Origin: Hormiphora californensis
Lineage: Eukaryota; Ctenophora; Tentaculata; Cydippida; Pleurobrachiidae
Assembly: GCA_020137815.1 (NCBI GenBank)
Contig: CM035352.1
Coordinates: 7,353,905 to 7,417,904, forward strand
DNA: 64,000 nt
Direction: 5' to 3'
This document shows, in pieces, positions 10,898-56,889 of the stretch. Position 1 is the stretch's first letter; every line of letters starts with the position of its first letter. Made by a program: the position numbers and the translations under genes. The notes beneath the pieces were generated by a model. The model was not told the DNA's origin. It did not search any database and saw only the letters and a list, made by a program, of their open reading frames with translations.

Positions 10898-12202
10898 GGG
10901 GGGGGGGGACATGTTAATTGTTAATAAATCACCTCTTTTTTTCGATTTTGTTAATTAACGTTAATTAACAAAATTAACAAAATTAACAAATGCTAAAATA
11001 CTGTTCTTATTGATTGATAATACGACTTTAACTGGTTTAATTTTATAGTTTAATGACTTACCTAACACATATATACCCAAAAAAGGCCTTTTCCGATAAC
11101 CAAAGTCCGACATACAGGTTTTTTGGCTCAAAATCGATAAAAATCCAAAAGTTACAAATATTTCAATTTAGCGTATAAAATCTCACTTTAACGTAATTTT
11201 TTCATTGGTAATCGATTCTTTGGACTCATTTAGATGATATACAACGTTTCTGTTGGAAAAAGTGATAAAATTTTTCCAAATTCAATTTTTTCCCTGCCCG
11301 GGTGAATGCCGAAGGCATTCACCCGGATGCCTTTTTACTTTGTAAAAAGGCATAGCAGGGTTAGAATTCGAAAACGACATTTTGGTATACTAACTAATCG
11401 GTAGAGGGACATTTTTTGGTCACACTTTCGTTGCGAAGGGCAACCTCGCGGCGCGCGCGATCTGACACTTGCGGAGTAACATGCGCGCACGCAAACAATT
11501 GAAATTTTATGAGGTGGCGCGCGGCTTTAAACTGTAACGCGCGGCAAAATTTGTTTTATATCGGCCGCGCGTTTTGATTGGAGAAATTGAAAAGAAAATT
11601 GAAAAGTTGAAAAGAAAATTGAAAAATCTGTTCTGCGTTTTGTTCAAAAATTCGAAAAACACAAATCCCCATTTTGCGGACAGCTTACTCGTTGGGCGAG
11701 TTGAATGGCAAATCGAAGAGGGCAGGGAAACGTAGCATTATGGATACATAATGCAAATAATTCTTGTTTGGTCAAAGATTGAAAATTTGCTTCGCTACAA
11801 ATCCTTGTGTTTTTTTAGAAAAATAAATTTTTGGGATATTTTTCGTTTTAAGGTAAATTCATGAGTCTTATTTAGTTTTTAGGGTTGGAAAATGTGGATT
11901 AGGGTCATTTGACTTCAATTGCGGTTTAGTTTGGCTAGTTTTTATTAAAATTTACACAATGGAACAAATCGCTGTAGAAAAACCGTAGTAGAGGTAGTAG
12001 TGGTATGTAAATCGTGCAGAAGGAATAACTTTGCTCGCAGAACAAGTGTTAAATACCAAAAATACGTGCTAAAGGGGATTTAGATGGTATAAATGGCATT
12101 TGTTAACGTTTGTTAACTTTTTGTTAATTTTGTTAATAAATCACCTGTTTTCTCGATTTTAATATTAACAAAGTTAACAAAATTAACATGTCCCCCCCCC
12201 CC
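10898..12202. mobile_element. Poly-G-ended MITE, subfamily 3, copy 1 (contains a second insertion)
   Basis: Ends are a G run plus ACATGTTAATTGTTAATAAA and the complement CATGT plus a C run. It is flanked by a perfect 8-bp duplication TGTGCTCT (10890-10897 and 12203-12210). Inner sequence matches the copies at 16.3 and 51.8 kb in reverse orientation. An unrelated element (11292-11766) is inserted within it, explaining its greater length. No coding capacity. Confidence 0.8.
11292..11766. mobile_element. Double-hairpin element, copy 1, inserted in the poly-G MITE
   Basis: Comparison with the empty sites at 16.7 and 52.2 kb shows this stretch is extra. It starts CCCTGCCCGGGTGAATGCC, which with the following sequence forms a perfect hairpin, followed at once by a second hairpin (ATGCCTTTTT with AAAAAGGCAT). 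It ends AATAATTCTTG. TTT flanks both sides. A related copy lies at 55221-55997 in reverse. The termini do not match a superfamily I recognise. Confidence 0.6.
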
Positions 12203-12290
12203 TGTGCTCTTGATTTTGGTATCTCTTGATTGTGGTATGCTCTTGATTTTGGTGCGCTCTTGGAGGCTCTTGGAGGCTCTTGAACTTTAT

Positions 12291-13038
12291 TATGGTTTCT
12301 TATTGAAAGGTCAACGGAAAAGTTTTTCGTTTGCCCAGAAGAGAGGTCAGGCATGGCGTATGCAGAGTGCAGATGCTATTCGATGCCGCATAGATGATCA
12401 TGAAGCACATCTTTTGAGCCCTCAGCCCATCTAATCGCGTCTGCCTGGCACTCATGTGGCTCCTGGCGATATCTGTCAGACCAATGCTCTGACCAGAATG
12501 AGAATAGGGTTAAGCCTGACAAGACTTTTTGAGTACTCAACGTTGTTGAGTCAACAAGTCAGGACGTTACCCTGTTAGTGTTGTGATTCTTAGATTGGGT
12601 TGGCCTCGCTGGGTAACATGAGCCTGCGCTTTGCCATGCCATAATTTGAAACAATTGAAAGAGCTCTTTTTTTTCAGTAGAATTAAATATCAATTAAAAT
12701 TCTTACTAACATAGACACAAACGGGCTGCAAAAACCAGCACATTTTCTCTCTCAACAAATCAAACAAAAAACAAATCACGGCAAAAATCAACTCAACTCT
12801 TGTATCACATTGTATCACTCAACTCTTGTATCACACACAAAAACAGTTCTTGATATAATACGGGCTAATTGTCAGAGGAATAAACATGGAAATGTGGGCC
12901 CGGTAAATCAAGGGTCAGATCTCGCGTCTCTCTCAAAAACAAAATAATAATATATTGTGGGGGTCCTGCCCCTCTCTCTTACACGAGAAAAAAACAGTAA
13001 TTAATTGTCATTAATTAACCATCATTAATTAATTGTCA
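12291..13038. other. Non-coding region downstream of BLTP1
   Basis: Contains a further GTCAGACCAATGCTCTGACC motif (12475-12494), a short tandem repeat of CAACTCTTGTATCACA (12792-12836) and TTAATTAA-rich sequence before the BLTP1 stop codon. It should include the 3' UTR of the minus-strand BLTP1 gene. No gene seen. Confidence 0.35.
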
Positions 13039-49080
<36,042 letters not shown>

Positions 49081-49146
49081 CTGAAAATACATGTGTCAGT
49101 ATAGGGAGTGTCTTGAGAGAGGGAGAGAGAGGGAGAGAGAGAGAGG

Positions 49147-49177
<31 letters not shown>

Positions 49178-49645
49178 TTTGCGTGAAAGAACAGGACCAT
49201 TATTTAAGTATATGGCACACCTCCCAGCTCCCTAAGATCACGGATAGGCACGGAGTGAGAGATATAGGGTAACTATAAAGAAAACAAGGAGATAAAGAAA
49301 AAAAGGAGATGGATAAGTTGGACAACGCATTGTAGAGAGAGATATAGATATAAACGATCTATCAGGCCAATGCTCTGACCACAGTTCTCGTGCGCTCCGT
49401 GTGCAGAAAGAAATGAGAATAGGGTCAGGCCAATGCTCTGACAGTAAACGAACAAGCTCCTGACAGCAATTGTGGTTAAAGACATTGGTCAAGACAAGAC
49501 AAAGCGCGGGTATATGATCTGTAGTTGGCAGTTAATGCTATATTGTCTTTTGAGGCATGGTCATTGCTCAGTATTGGGCATCTATTGTACCCATTGGTTG
49601 CTTTGAGAACCTCATAAAATCCTCCATATCATTTGTAAAACCTTC
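49081..49645. other. Unassigned region right of the last visible BLTP1 exon
   Basis: GA tract at 49115-49171, then sequence with two TCAGGCCAATGCTCTGAC motifs (49363, 49427). A stretch around 49246-49330 (CACGGAGTGAGAGATATAGGGTAA) is also found at 59090-59160. No gene recognised. Confidence 0.4.
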
Positions 49646-49958
49646 TATACTAGCGCACCCATTGGGTGCGCCTCAAGTAAGGGCTTTTTGGAAACCCACC
49701 CGTCTTCGCCGGGTGGTTCTTTTCGCCCTTTTCAACGTCAATAACACGGTTGCCATGGCAACTGAATTGGTAACTATGGGGACTGGTATGTTAAAAGCCA
49801 TTCGAAAATATTAACAAACTTCCACTGGAAGTTCCAAAAGTGTGAGCAACATCTTTACAGCTTTGGTCATATGAAGTGTTTTATGAAGGAGCACTGTCGC
49901 GTAGAAACGCACTGAACGAACGGCCACTTCGACGTTCATCTCCAAATTATAATAGAGA
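49646..49958. repeat. Dispersed repeat E, copy 1
   Basis: Starts ACTAGCGCACCCATTGGGTG, contains a small GC hairpin (ACCCACCCGTCTTCGCCGGGTGG), a perfect X-box dyad GTTGCCATGGCAAC (49749-49762), and ends TCTCCAAATTATAATAGAGA. A second copy is at 50927-51239. Confidence 0.8.
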
Positions 49959-50525
49959 CGAGTTGGTAAACCACAGAAAAGTTGAGATAACGGCAGTGAG
50001 TTTTCCGGGTTCTGTGGTTTAGCGAGGAGAATTTCTGGGAAAAGCAAGGATGTTTTTGCCGCTAAAACTTATAATCAATAAATCCTTAATTTGCAGGTCG
50101 GGCAGTATATGGTGTAGCGAATCACCCTAGCGGGCGACCCGCTACATATAAACCTGGGTTTATTGATTATATAACTAGCGCATCTAGAATAACCTATTAT
50201 TATAATCACTGCATATGAATATTAATATTATTATTATGTTATATATTATCTATTATAATGCTCCATATTGCTCCCTATATTATCACTGCATTCTCAATAA
50301 TTGCACCCCCGGCGGCTCTCTGTAATAACATGCTCCCCGTTAACGGGAGAGCACAAACTCCCTTGCTTTTATTCACCTGGAGTTGAGTCGCGGTTACTAT
50401 AAATATTGTGTCCTCCTGTATTGTGGCTTTGGGATTTCTCGCGGTGGTAAGAGAGAGTTAGTTTCAGACATTGAAAAAACGCTTCATCCTCCTGTATTGG
50501 TTAGGCTGCACCTCTATCTAATATA
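49959..50525. other. Unassigned AT-rich stretch with small foldback
   Basis: Contains inverted ATAATCAATAAA / TTTATTGATTAT around 50070 and 50158 that bracket a GC-rich hairpin (GCGGGCGACCCGC), probably a small foldback element. No gene. Confidence 0.35.
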
Positions 50526-50926
50526 CAGTCGGACCCCGATTTAACGGCCCCCGATTTAGCGGCACCCCGATTTAACGGCAGGATAAATTTCCCCCAAAAA
50601 TTTTTTTAAATTTTTTTGGAAATTTTTCAAAGGTGTTTCAACCACGTCCGAATCGTGTTTCAAATGGGTGCATCTTATTGCAAGTCTTGCCGGTAATTAG
50701 ACGGTTCAAAACGAACAGATATGTGATCCCCATGAGGCCCATCGAATCGCAGTTTTGACGCTTGTTAGACTGGCCCCATGGGGATCACGTATCGATTCGT
50801 TTCGAACCGTCTAATTAGCGACAGGACGTGCGATAAGATGCACTGATTCGAAACACGGTTCGGATGTGGTTGATATAGGTACCTTTGAAAAATTTTCATA
50901 ACTTTTTTTTGCAAAATTTTACAGAA
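50526..50926. mobile_element. pogo/Tigger-like element fragment (left end)
   Basis: TA followed by CAGTCGGACCCCGATTTAAC, the pogo-type terminus also seen at 51737. The interior is an inverted repeat centred near 50760 (GATCCCCATGAGGCCC / GGCCCCATGGGGATC). The right terminus is missing, apparently cut by repeat E. Confidence 0.6.
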
Positions 50927-51239
50927 CTAGTGCACCCATTGGGTGCGCCTCAAGTAAGGGCTTTTTGATAACCCACCCGGCTTCGCCGGGTGGTTCTTTT
51001 CGCCCCTTTCCACGTCAATAACACGGTTGCCATGGCAACTGAATCGATAGCTATCGGGACTGGCATGTTGAAAGTCATTCGAAAATATTAACAAACTTCC
51101 ACTGGAAGTACCAAAAGTGTAAATGGCAGCTTTACAGCTTTTGGTACATGAAATGTTTTATGAAGGAGCAGTCTGTCGCTTAGATACCGCCTAACGAACG
51201 GCCACTTCGACGACGTTCATCTCCAAATTATAATAGAGA
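50927..51239. repeat. Dispersed repeat E, copy 2
   Basis: Same order of motifs as 49646-49958, again with a perfect GTTGCCATGGCAAC at 51026-51039. Confidence 0.8.
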
Positions 51240-51315
51240 TTATTCAAATTCGAAAACATGCAGAAATCAGAAAAAATAGCTTTTTCTATTTTACACCAAA
51301 AAGAACAGAAATTAA

Positions 51316-51735
51316 GTCCAAAAACCAATTAAATAAATTAGTTTGGATGCCCGGGTCCATGTGGTGTCACGGGGGTAACACCTTTAGGCTACTGTCATAA
51401 ATGATGGATATCGGGAGAGATAAAGGCAAAGGAAATTAGGATAGAAAGAGTGCGATATAATCAAGAAAGACGGAGAGATAAATAAGAGGAGAGAGAAAAA
51501 GAGAGAGATATAGTGAAAGAAACAGTGAGAGAGAAAGAGAGAGAGAAATAGTGTGAGAGAGGGAGTGAGAGAGAGACTGAGAGAGATAGATAGAGATAGA
51601 CAGATTGAAGGATAACAATTAACAATTAACGAGATATGCCGTTAATTATGGCAGTAGCCTAAAGGTGTTACCCCCCCCCTGACACCACATGGGCCCGGGC
51701 ATCCAAACTAATTTATTTAATTGGTTTTTGGACTT
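51316..51735. mobile_element. Foldback element with GA-rich core
   Basis: Arms of about 85 bp begin AAGTCCAAAAACCAATTAAA and end with its complement GGTTTTTGGACTT. The core is a degenerate GA tract. Non-coding. Confidence 0.75.
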
Positions 51736-51736
51736 A

Positions 51737-52738
51737 CAGTCGGACCCCGATTTACCGGGCCCCGATTTACCGGAACCCCGATTTACCGGGAGCATAATCT
51801 TCCCCCGAAGGGGGGGGGGGACATGTTAATTTTGTTAACTTTGTTAATATTAACATCGAGAAAACAGGTGATTTATTAACAAATTAACAAAAAGTTAACA
51901 AACGTTAACAAATGCCATTTATGCCATCTAAATCCCCTTTAGCACGTATTTTTAGTATTTAACACTTGTTCTGCGAGCAAATTTGTTCATTCTGTACGAT
52001 TTACATACCCCTACTACCTCTACTACGGCTTTTCTACAGCGATTTATTCCATTTTGTAAATGTTAATAAATACTAGCCAAACTAAACCGCAATTGAAGTC
52101 AAATGACACTAATCCACATTTTCGCACCCTAAAAACTAAATAAAACTCATGAATTTACCTTAAAACGAAAAATATCCCAAAAATCAATTTTTCTAAAAAA
52201 ACACAAGGATTTGTAGCGAAGCAAATTTTCAATCCTTGACCAAAAAATTGATTTTGGGAAAATTTCATTTCTTTTTTCAACAGAAACGTTGTACATCATC
52301 TTATTACGTCCAAAGAATCGATTACCAATTTAAAAATTACGTTAAAGTGAGATTATATACGCTAAATTGAAATATTTGTAACTTTTGGAATTTAATCGAT
52401 TTTGAGCCAAAAAACCTGTATGTCGGACTTTGGTTATCGGAAAAGGCCTTGTTTGGGTATATATGTGTTAGATAATTCATTAAACTATAAAATTAAACCA
52501 GTTAAAGTCGTATTATTAACCAATAAGAACAGTCTTTTAGCATTTGTTAATTTTGTTAATTTTGTTAATTAACGTTAATTAACAAAATCGAAAAAAGAGG
52601 TGATTTATTAACAATTAACATGTCCCCCCCCCCCCCGAAGTAGAAAATTAACAGTATTTGACCCCGATATACCGGGCACCCCGATTTACCGGGCAAAACC
52701 CTTTCCCCCGAGCATCCCGGTAAATCGGGGTCCGACTG
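51737..52738. mobile_element. pogo/Tigger-like MITE interrupted by a poly-G element
   Basis: Termini CAGTCGGACCCCGATTTACC and the complement, with TA duplicated (51735-51736, 52739-52740). Subterminal GATTTACCGGG motifs are repeated. Outside the 822-bp insertion only about 180 bp belong to this element, so it is a short non-autonomous derivative. Confidence 0.85.
51810..52631. mobile_element. Poly-G-ended MITE, subfamily 3, copy 3 (822 bp)
   Basis: Same ends as the 16.3-kb copy (G run, ACATGTTAATT). Flanked by the 8-bp duplication CCCCCGAA (51802-51809 and 52632-52639), inside the pogo-like MITE. No open frame. Confidence 0.85.
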
Positions 52739-52740
52739 TA

Positions 52741-53001
52741 TATAATTTATTGTTGTGTTCTAACGCTCCTTTCCATTTGTAAAAGAGGGCGTTGCGCGGG
52801 AAACAGGGTCGAGCAAGGCAAATAATTTACTATAACATGGACATCGTTTGAACTGTGATTTTTTCCAAAAATCGAAATTATAAAGATGTTTTTCTAATAA
52901 TAAAAATTCAAAGAGGCTCAAATATGACATAAACTATTATAAGTAGGTTACTAAATTATTAGCAAGATCTAGTTTTTCACACCCCTATCTTTTCTTTAGA
53001 A
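52741..53001 (+). promoter_or_regulatory. Conserved upstream region of discoidin-like copy B
   Basis: Almost the same as 59347-59607 upstream of copy D (TATAATTTATTGTTGTGTTC, AGAGGGCGTTGCGCGGGAAA), and partly shared with copy C. Its position directly before the ATG suggests promoter and 5' UTR carried along in the duplication. Confidence 0.5.
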
Positions 53002-53605
53002 ATGATTCCTCTGTTTCTGTTATTTCTAGAGCTACTGGCTTCTTCAACTCCGAATGGTCAACTCCTACCGATTTCCAGTGCAACAGCAAAAACAGCTAAC
53101 CAATATTACCCGCCTGAGTTAGCTATAGACGGTGACCCCCCAATTTCTTTCCCACCACACTGGGAATCACCAAACCCACCCCAAAGGGTTTAAAAATACA
53201 ATTTGGGGGGAACCGCTTTGGTGTCACAGTTTTTCATTTGTTAAAAGGTAGGAACATCAGAAACAAAATCCCAGAGAATTCATTTTAAAATCATTTTTTC
53301 CCGCCCTTTCTTTTTATACCTTCATAACCCATCGGGGTTTCTTTGGGACCCCCGTGTATTTTTACAATTTCTGGGTTGGGACGACACAGATTGCTGACTG
53401 CGGGAAATAAAAGAGGTCAAACAGAGAAGGAACTGGGTGTAACTTCTCAAAACCACACTCGGGCCCTTTTGACTCTTCTCGTTTTCATCTTAGTTAAATT
53501 TGGGAAAATTTTGGGAAAACGGGTAAGGGGTTTTCATACATTGATATGAATATTGCGGAGGTGAAGGTCTATGGAACTGTGCCACCGGACACTGGTAAGT
53601 CAGAC
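53002..53605 (+). pseudogene. Discoidin/F5-8C-like gene, copy B, degraded sequence
   Basis: Starts intact (MIPLFLLFLELLASST signal peptide, SSATAKTANQYYPPELAIDG) and is collinear with copies C and D through exon 1, intron, exon 2 and the last IAEVKVYGT-type segment with donor near 53594. From 53145 on the frame collapses. The differences are mostly single bases turned into copies of their neighbours, lengthening homopolymers, with stretches of perfect identity between. This pattern points to consensus error rather than decay, so the gene may be intact in the animal. Confidence 0.6.
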
Positions 53606-54060
53606 AATTGATATTCGTAGCCAAAATCCTGCAAATTTACCACAAAAAACACAAAATATTTAAAAAAATTAAAAAAACTCTAATCATAAAATATCATGAA
53701 CCAAAAAAATTTTTGGGGTCAGGGCCCCTCCCCCCTTTTTCCAGTTCTTACCCCCCAGAAATCCCAAAAAAAAAGTATCAGAAAGAAGAAACATACAAAA
53801 AGAAAATTTAGAGAGAAGAGAAGGGGAAGAGAGGAGGAGAAGGAGAAAAAGAGAAACAGAGAAAAAGAGAAACAGAAACAGATATCTGAATTTAAATCTA
53901 ATATACACTTTAATTTGAAAATCTTGGGAATTTTTGAAAACTTGTCTGAATCTTGAAATTTTTGAATCTTGAATCTTTAACTTTAATCTTGAATCTGGAA
54001 AAACTTTCCCAATTCCACTTTCCCCCAAAAACATAAAAGCTTTTTATCCCTTGAATGGTT
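53606..54060. other. Degraded duplicate of the flank seen at 58.4 and 61.6 kb
   Basis: Matches ATTGGTAGCCAAAATCGAGC... and TCAGAAATCCCAGAAAGTA at 58.48-58.6 and 61.6-61.7 kb, but with expanded homopolymers (GGGGTCAGGGCCCCTCC). Same artefact as the preceding entry. Confidence 0.5.
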
Positions 54061-54600
54061 TATTTTGATTTTTTATTTTGGGGAAAAGAGGGGGAGGGGG
54101 GAGAGCGGGGAGAGGGGAGAAGGGGAAAAAGGGGGAGGGAGAAGAAGGGGAAAGAAAAGGGGGAGGGGGAAGAGAGGGGGAGAGAGAGAAAATGACTGGA
54201 GAGAGGGGGGGCTTTCCTATGGTGATTATCAATGGTTTTTTATTTTTAAACTAAGCAAAAAAAAGCATTCTTTTAAAGGGAGGGGGGACGGAAACAAAAA
54301 GGGAGAGAGGGAGAAAAGAAAGACTTATAGAGGGAGAGAGGTAGAGTTCTCTATGCAGTGATTGTTAGCACTATTTTTATCACAGTTATAGCCGCGCCTT
54401 GTCCAACTGTGTCCGAGAGAATGCTTTCCCCATGTTCTATAGAACATGGGGAAAGAATTCGTTGGGAGAGGGAGGGAGAGAGGAATCAAAAAGGAGAGAG
54501 AGGGAGAGAGATGACTTATAGAGGGAGAGAGGTAGAGTTCTCTATGTAGTGATTGTTAGCACTATTTTTATCACAGTTATAGCCGCGCCCTTTAGAACAA
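54061..54600. repeat. Two-copy tandem repeat with purine tracts and a perfect palindrome
   Basis: The block AGAGGGAGAGAGGTAGAGTT... TTATCACAGTTATAGCCGCG is present at about 54330-54396 and 54513-54588. Between them lies a perfect 32-bp palindrome (54424-54455) centred on TTCTATAGAA. Confidence 0.7.
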
Positions 54601-55220
54601 GGGGAAAGCATTCTCTCGGACTCAGTTGGAAAAGGTGCGGCCCATTACGCCGATCCTCCCCTGGCTAACAAAGCACCGTGTTCGAGAGCTTACGCCTGTT
54701 ACTGCTTTCAATCGTCCATCACTGTAGAGGACTCAGTTATTTGTTTTGCAGCTCAATCTTATTTTCCCGATTCGCTCTAAAAGTTATTACTTATTTAAAT
54801 CGGTTCGTCGCAGTACTAAAGTCCAATTTTTTATTCAAGCGACATATACAGTTTCTATTTGGCCGTTCCTGAATTGTCTACTTTTATAATGTTTTGGTCT
54901 GGAAACCCCATAATGTACGGAGCTTTTTTGAATCAGCTGTTCAAGACAAATCCATCGCAACCGGATCTAGCTTTCTATCTCATCGCGAAGTTTGAGTCCC
55001 TTCATTCTTAGTAGAGCCGACCGCGTCGGTATTATTCCCAGGGGAAGGTTGACCACCAGGGGGTACCGCAAAGGAGCATGTGCATGTTAAATCTTTGTAG
55101 ACCCCTGGAAAATATTCGGTGGTGGAGCTAGTTCACTATTAACATTTAGAACATCGTTTGAACTGTATCCCCCCTCCCAATCGAAATTATGAATACATTT
55201 ATCTTGTCTTCTAATAATAA
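54601..55220. other. Unassigned non-coding stretch
   Basis: No gene or clear repeat recognised. From about 55140 it resembles the upstream region of the other discoidin copies (ACATCGTTTGAACTGT, AATCGAAATTAT) until element copy 2 begins. Confidence 0.3.
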
Positions 55221-55997
55221 CAAGAATTATTGCATTAATGTATTCATAATGCTGTGTTTCCCTGCCCTACCGTTTCACATGTCAGTGACATTGTCACTGC
55301 CAACAGGATCAAGGCTTGGTCATAATGTAACAGTCACGTAATTTGATACAAAATAGAGGGGATATGTCCTTCGACACCCACGTCATTTTATCACGTGTGA
55401 AGCATGCAATTGCACCCTGTAAACTTCTTTCTTAACGAAGGTTTGTAGGGTGCAATTGCAGGGTGAAATTGCAGGGTGCAAAGTGCAAACTCTCGTTAAG
55501 AAAGAAGTTTGTAGGGTGCAATTGCAGGGTGCAGCTCGTTAAGAAAGGCCCTGAGATGCATACGATCTAGCTGTCAGTATACTTCTCACATAGCTTAGAG
55601 TTAGCTAACTCCCAATCACATGACACTTGCTAACCAGCTTTTGACATTCCAACTTAACTACTTATCTAACCTATCACACTCGACTCGCAAGATGAAAATG
55701 TGTATGTAACACGCGAAACGTGCGGCAGAGCATTTCATGTTTTGTTGAGTGGCGCGCGCACACACGTCCATCAAACTGTGTCAATGAGGTGTTTGATGAA
55801 GGAGTAGCTCGTCTCTGTGCGCGCGGCTCTAGTTGCTACACCGTTGCCCTCGCAACGAAAGTGTGACCAAAAAATGTCCCTCTACCGATTAGTTAGTACA
55901 ATACCAAAATGTCGTTTTCGAATTCTAACCCTGCTATGCCTTTTTACAAAGTAAAAAGGCATCCGGGTGAATGCCTTTGGCATTCACCCGGGCAGGG
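55221..55997. mobile_element. Double-hairpin element, copy 2
   Basis: Reverse relative of 11292-11766: starts CAAGAATTATTGCATTAATG and ends with the two adjacent hairpins and CCGGGCAGGG. It contains extra central sequence, including repeats of GGTGCAATTGCAGGGTG and TTAAGAAAGAAG (55405-55545). It interrupts the upstream region of discoidin copy C. Confidence 0.6.
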
Positions 55998-56118
55998 AAA
56001 AATATGGCTCAATAAAAAAAAATAAGGCCCAAATATGACATAAACTATTATAAGTAAGTTACTAAATTATTAGCAAGATCTGGTTTTTCACACCTGCACC
56101 CCTATCTTTTCTTTAGAA

Positions 56119-56760
56119 ATGATTCCACTGTTTCTGTTATTTCTAGAGCTACTGGCTTCTTCAACTACGGATGGTCAACTCCTGCCGATTTCCAGTGCAA
56201 CAGCAAAAACAGCTCACCAATATTACCCGCCTGAGTTAGCTATAGACGGTGACCCCAATACGTTCTACCACAGTACTACCACAGCACCAGAACCACCACA
56301 ATGGTTGAAACTACAATTGGAAGAACCTGCTTTGGTGTCACAAGTTGTCATAGTTAACAGGTAGGAGGGATAGTGATACTGCTTCGGCAGTGCATATAAT
56401 ATACGATACAGAGAAGATAGCGCAGTGATGATCCATATAAAAAGGTTGCAGAGAATTCTTTAAAATTTCTTATCATTTTCAGGCTTACTAGTTCTGCATT
56501 AGTAACCCAGCGTTTACTTGGTACCCATGTGTATTTGTACGATGCTGATGGTACGACACAGATTGCTGACTGCGGCAAGATAACAGAGGTCAATACAGCG
56601 AACCTAGCTGACCTCACTTCTCAAACCTACACTCTGCCTTGTGACTCTTCTCAGTTAGCATCTTATGTTAAGTTGGTAGATTCAGAAATCTTGTTACATG
56701 ATGGTTACATTGCTATGAATATTGCGGAGGTGAAGGTCTACGGAACACCTTGGACACCTG
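56119..56760 (+). CDS. Secreted discoidin/F5-8C-like protein, copy C
   Basis: Exon 1 56119-56360 encodes signal peptide MIPLFLLFLELLASSTTDG and the domain start (YYPPELAIDGDPNTFYHS, PQWLKLQLEEPALVSQVVIV). Exon 2 56483-56760 continues QRLLGTHVYLYDADGTTQIA, a CGKIT...LPCD cysteine pair and MNIAEVKVYGT, ending at a donor after TPG; unspliced it stops at 56789. The fold is that of galactose/fucose-binding discoidin-type domains. Intron phase and place match the antisense gene at 3 kb. It is the best-preserved member here. Extracellular carbohydrate or phospholipid binding is inferred from the family. Confidence 0.75.
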
Positions 56761-56889
56761 GTAGGGAGAGAAAAAGAATGACTACTTGACTAACAGAACT
56801 TCACAAATAGTCCTGACTTCTACAGACACGAAACATGCATTTCATATTACACATGCATTAGCAGGCACTAACACTCCCCTTACCCTTAA

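Larger units (their letters stand above)
10617..12290. repeat. Minisatellite of CAAGAGAGACCAAAATCAAG-type units, split by a transposon
   Basis: Units of about 30-34 bp are repeated from 10665 to 10835; the array then turns into its inverted complement at 10853-10897 and resumes at 12203-12290 after the inserted poly-G element. The array therefore forms a head-to-head palindrome and pre-dates the insertion. Confidence 0.7.

Noticed and set aside
11292-11766. Classification of the double-hairpin element as a Helitron
   Set aside because: The end hairpin fits, but there is no CTRR 3' end and no A/T insertion site, so it is left unclassified.
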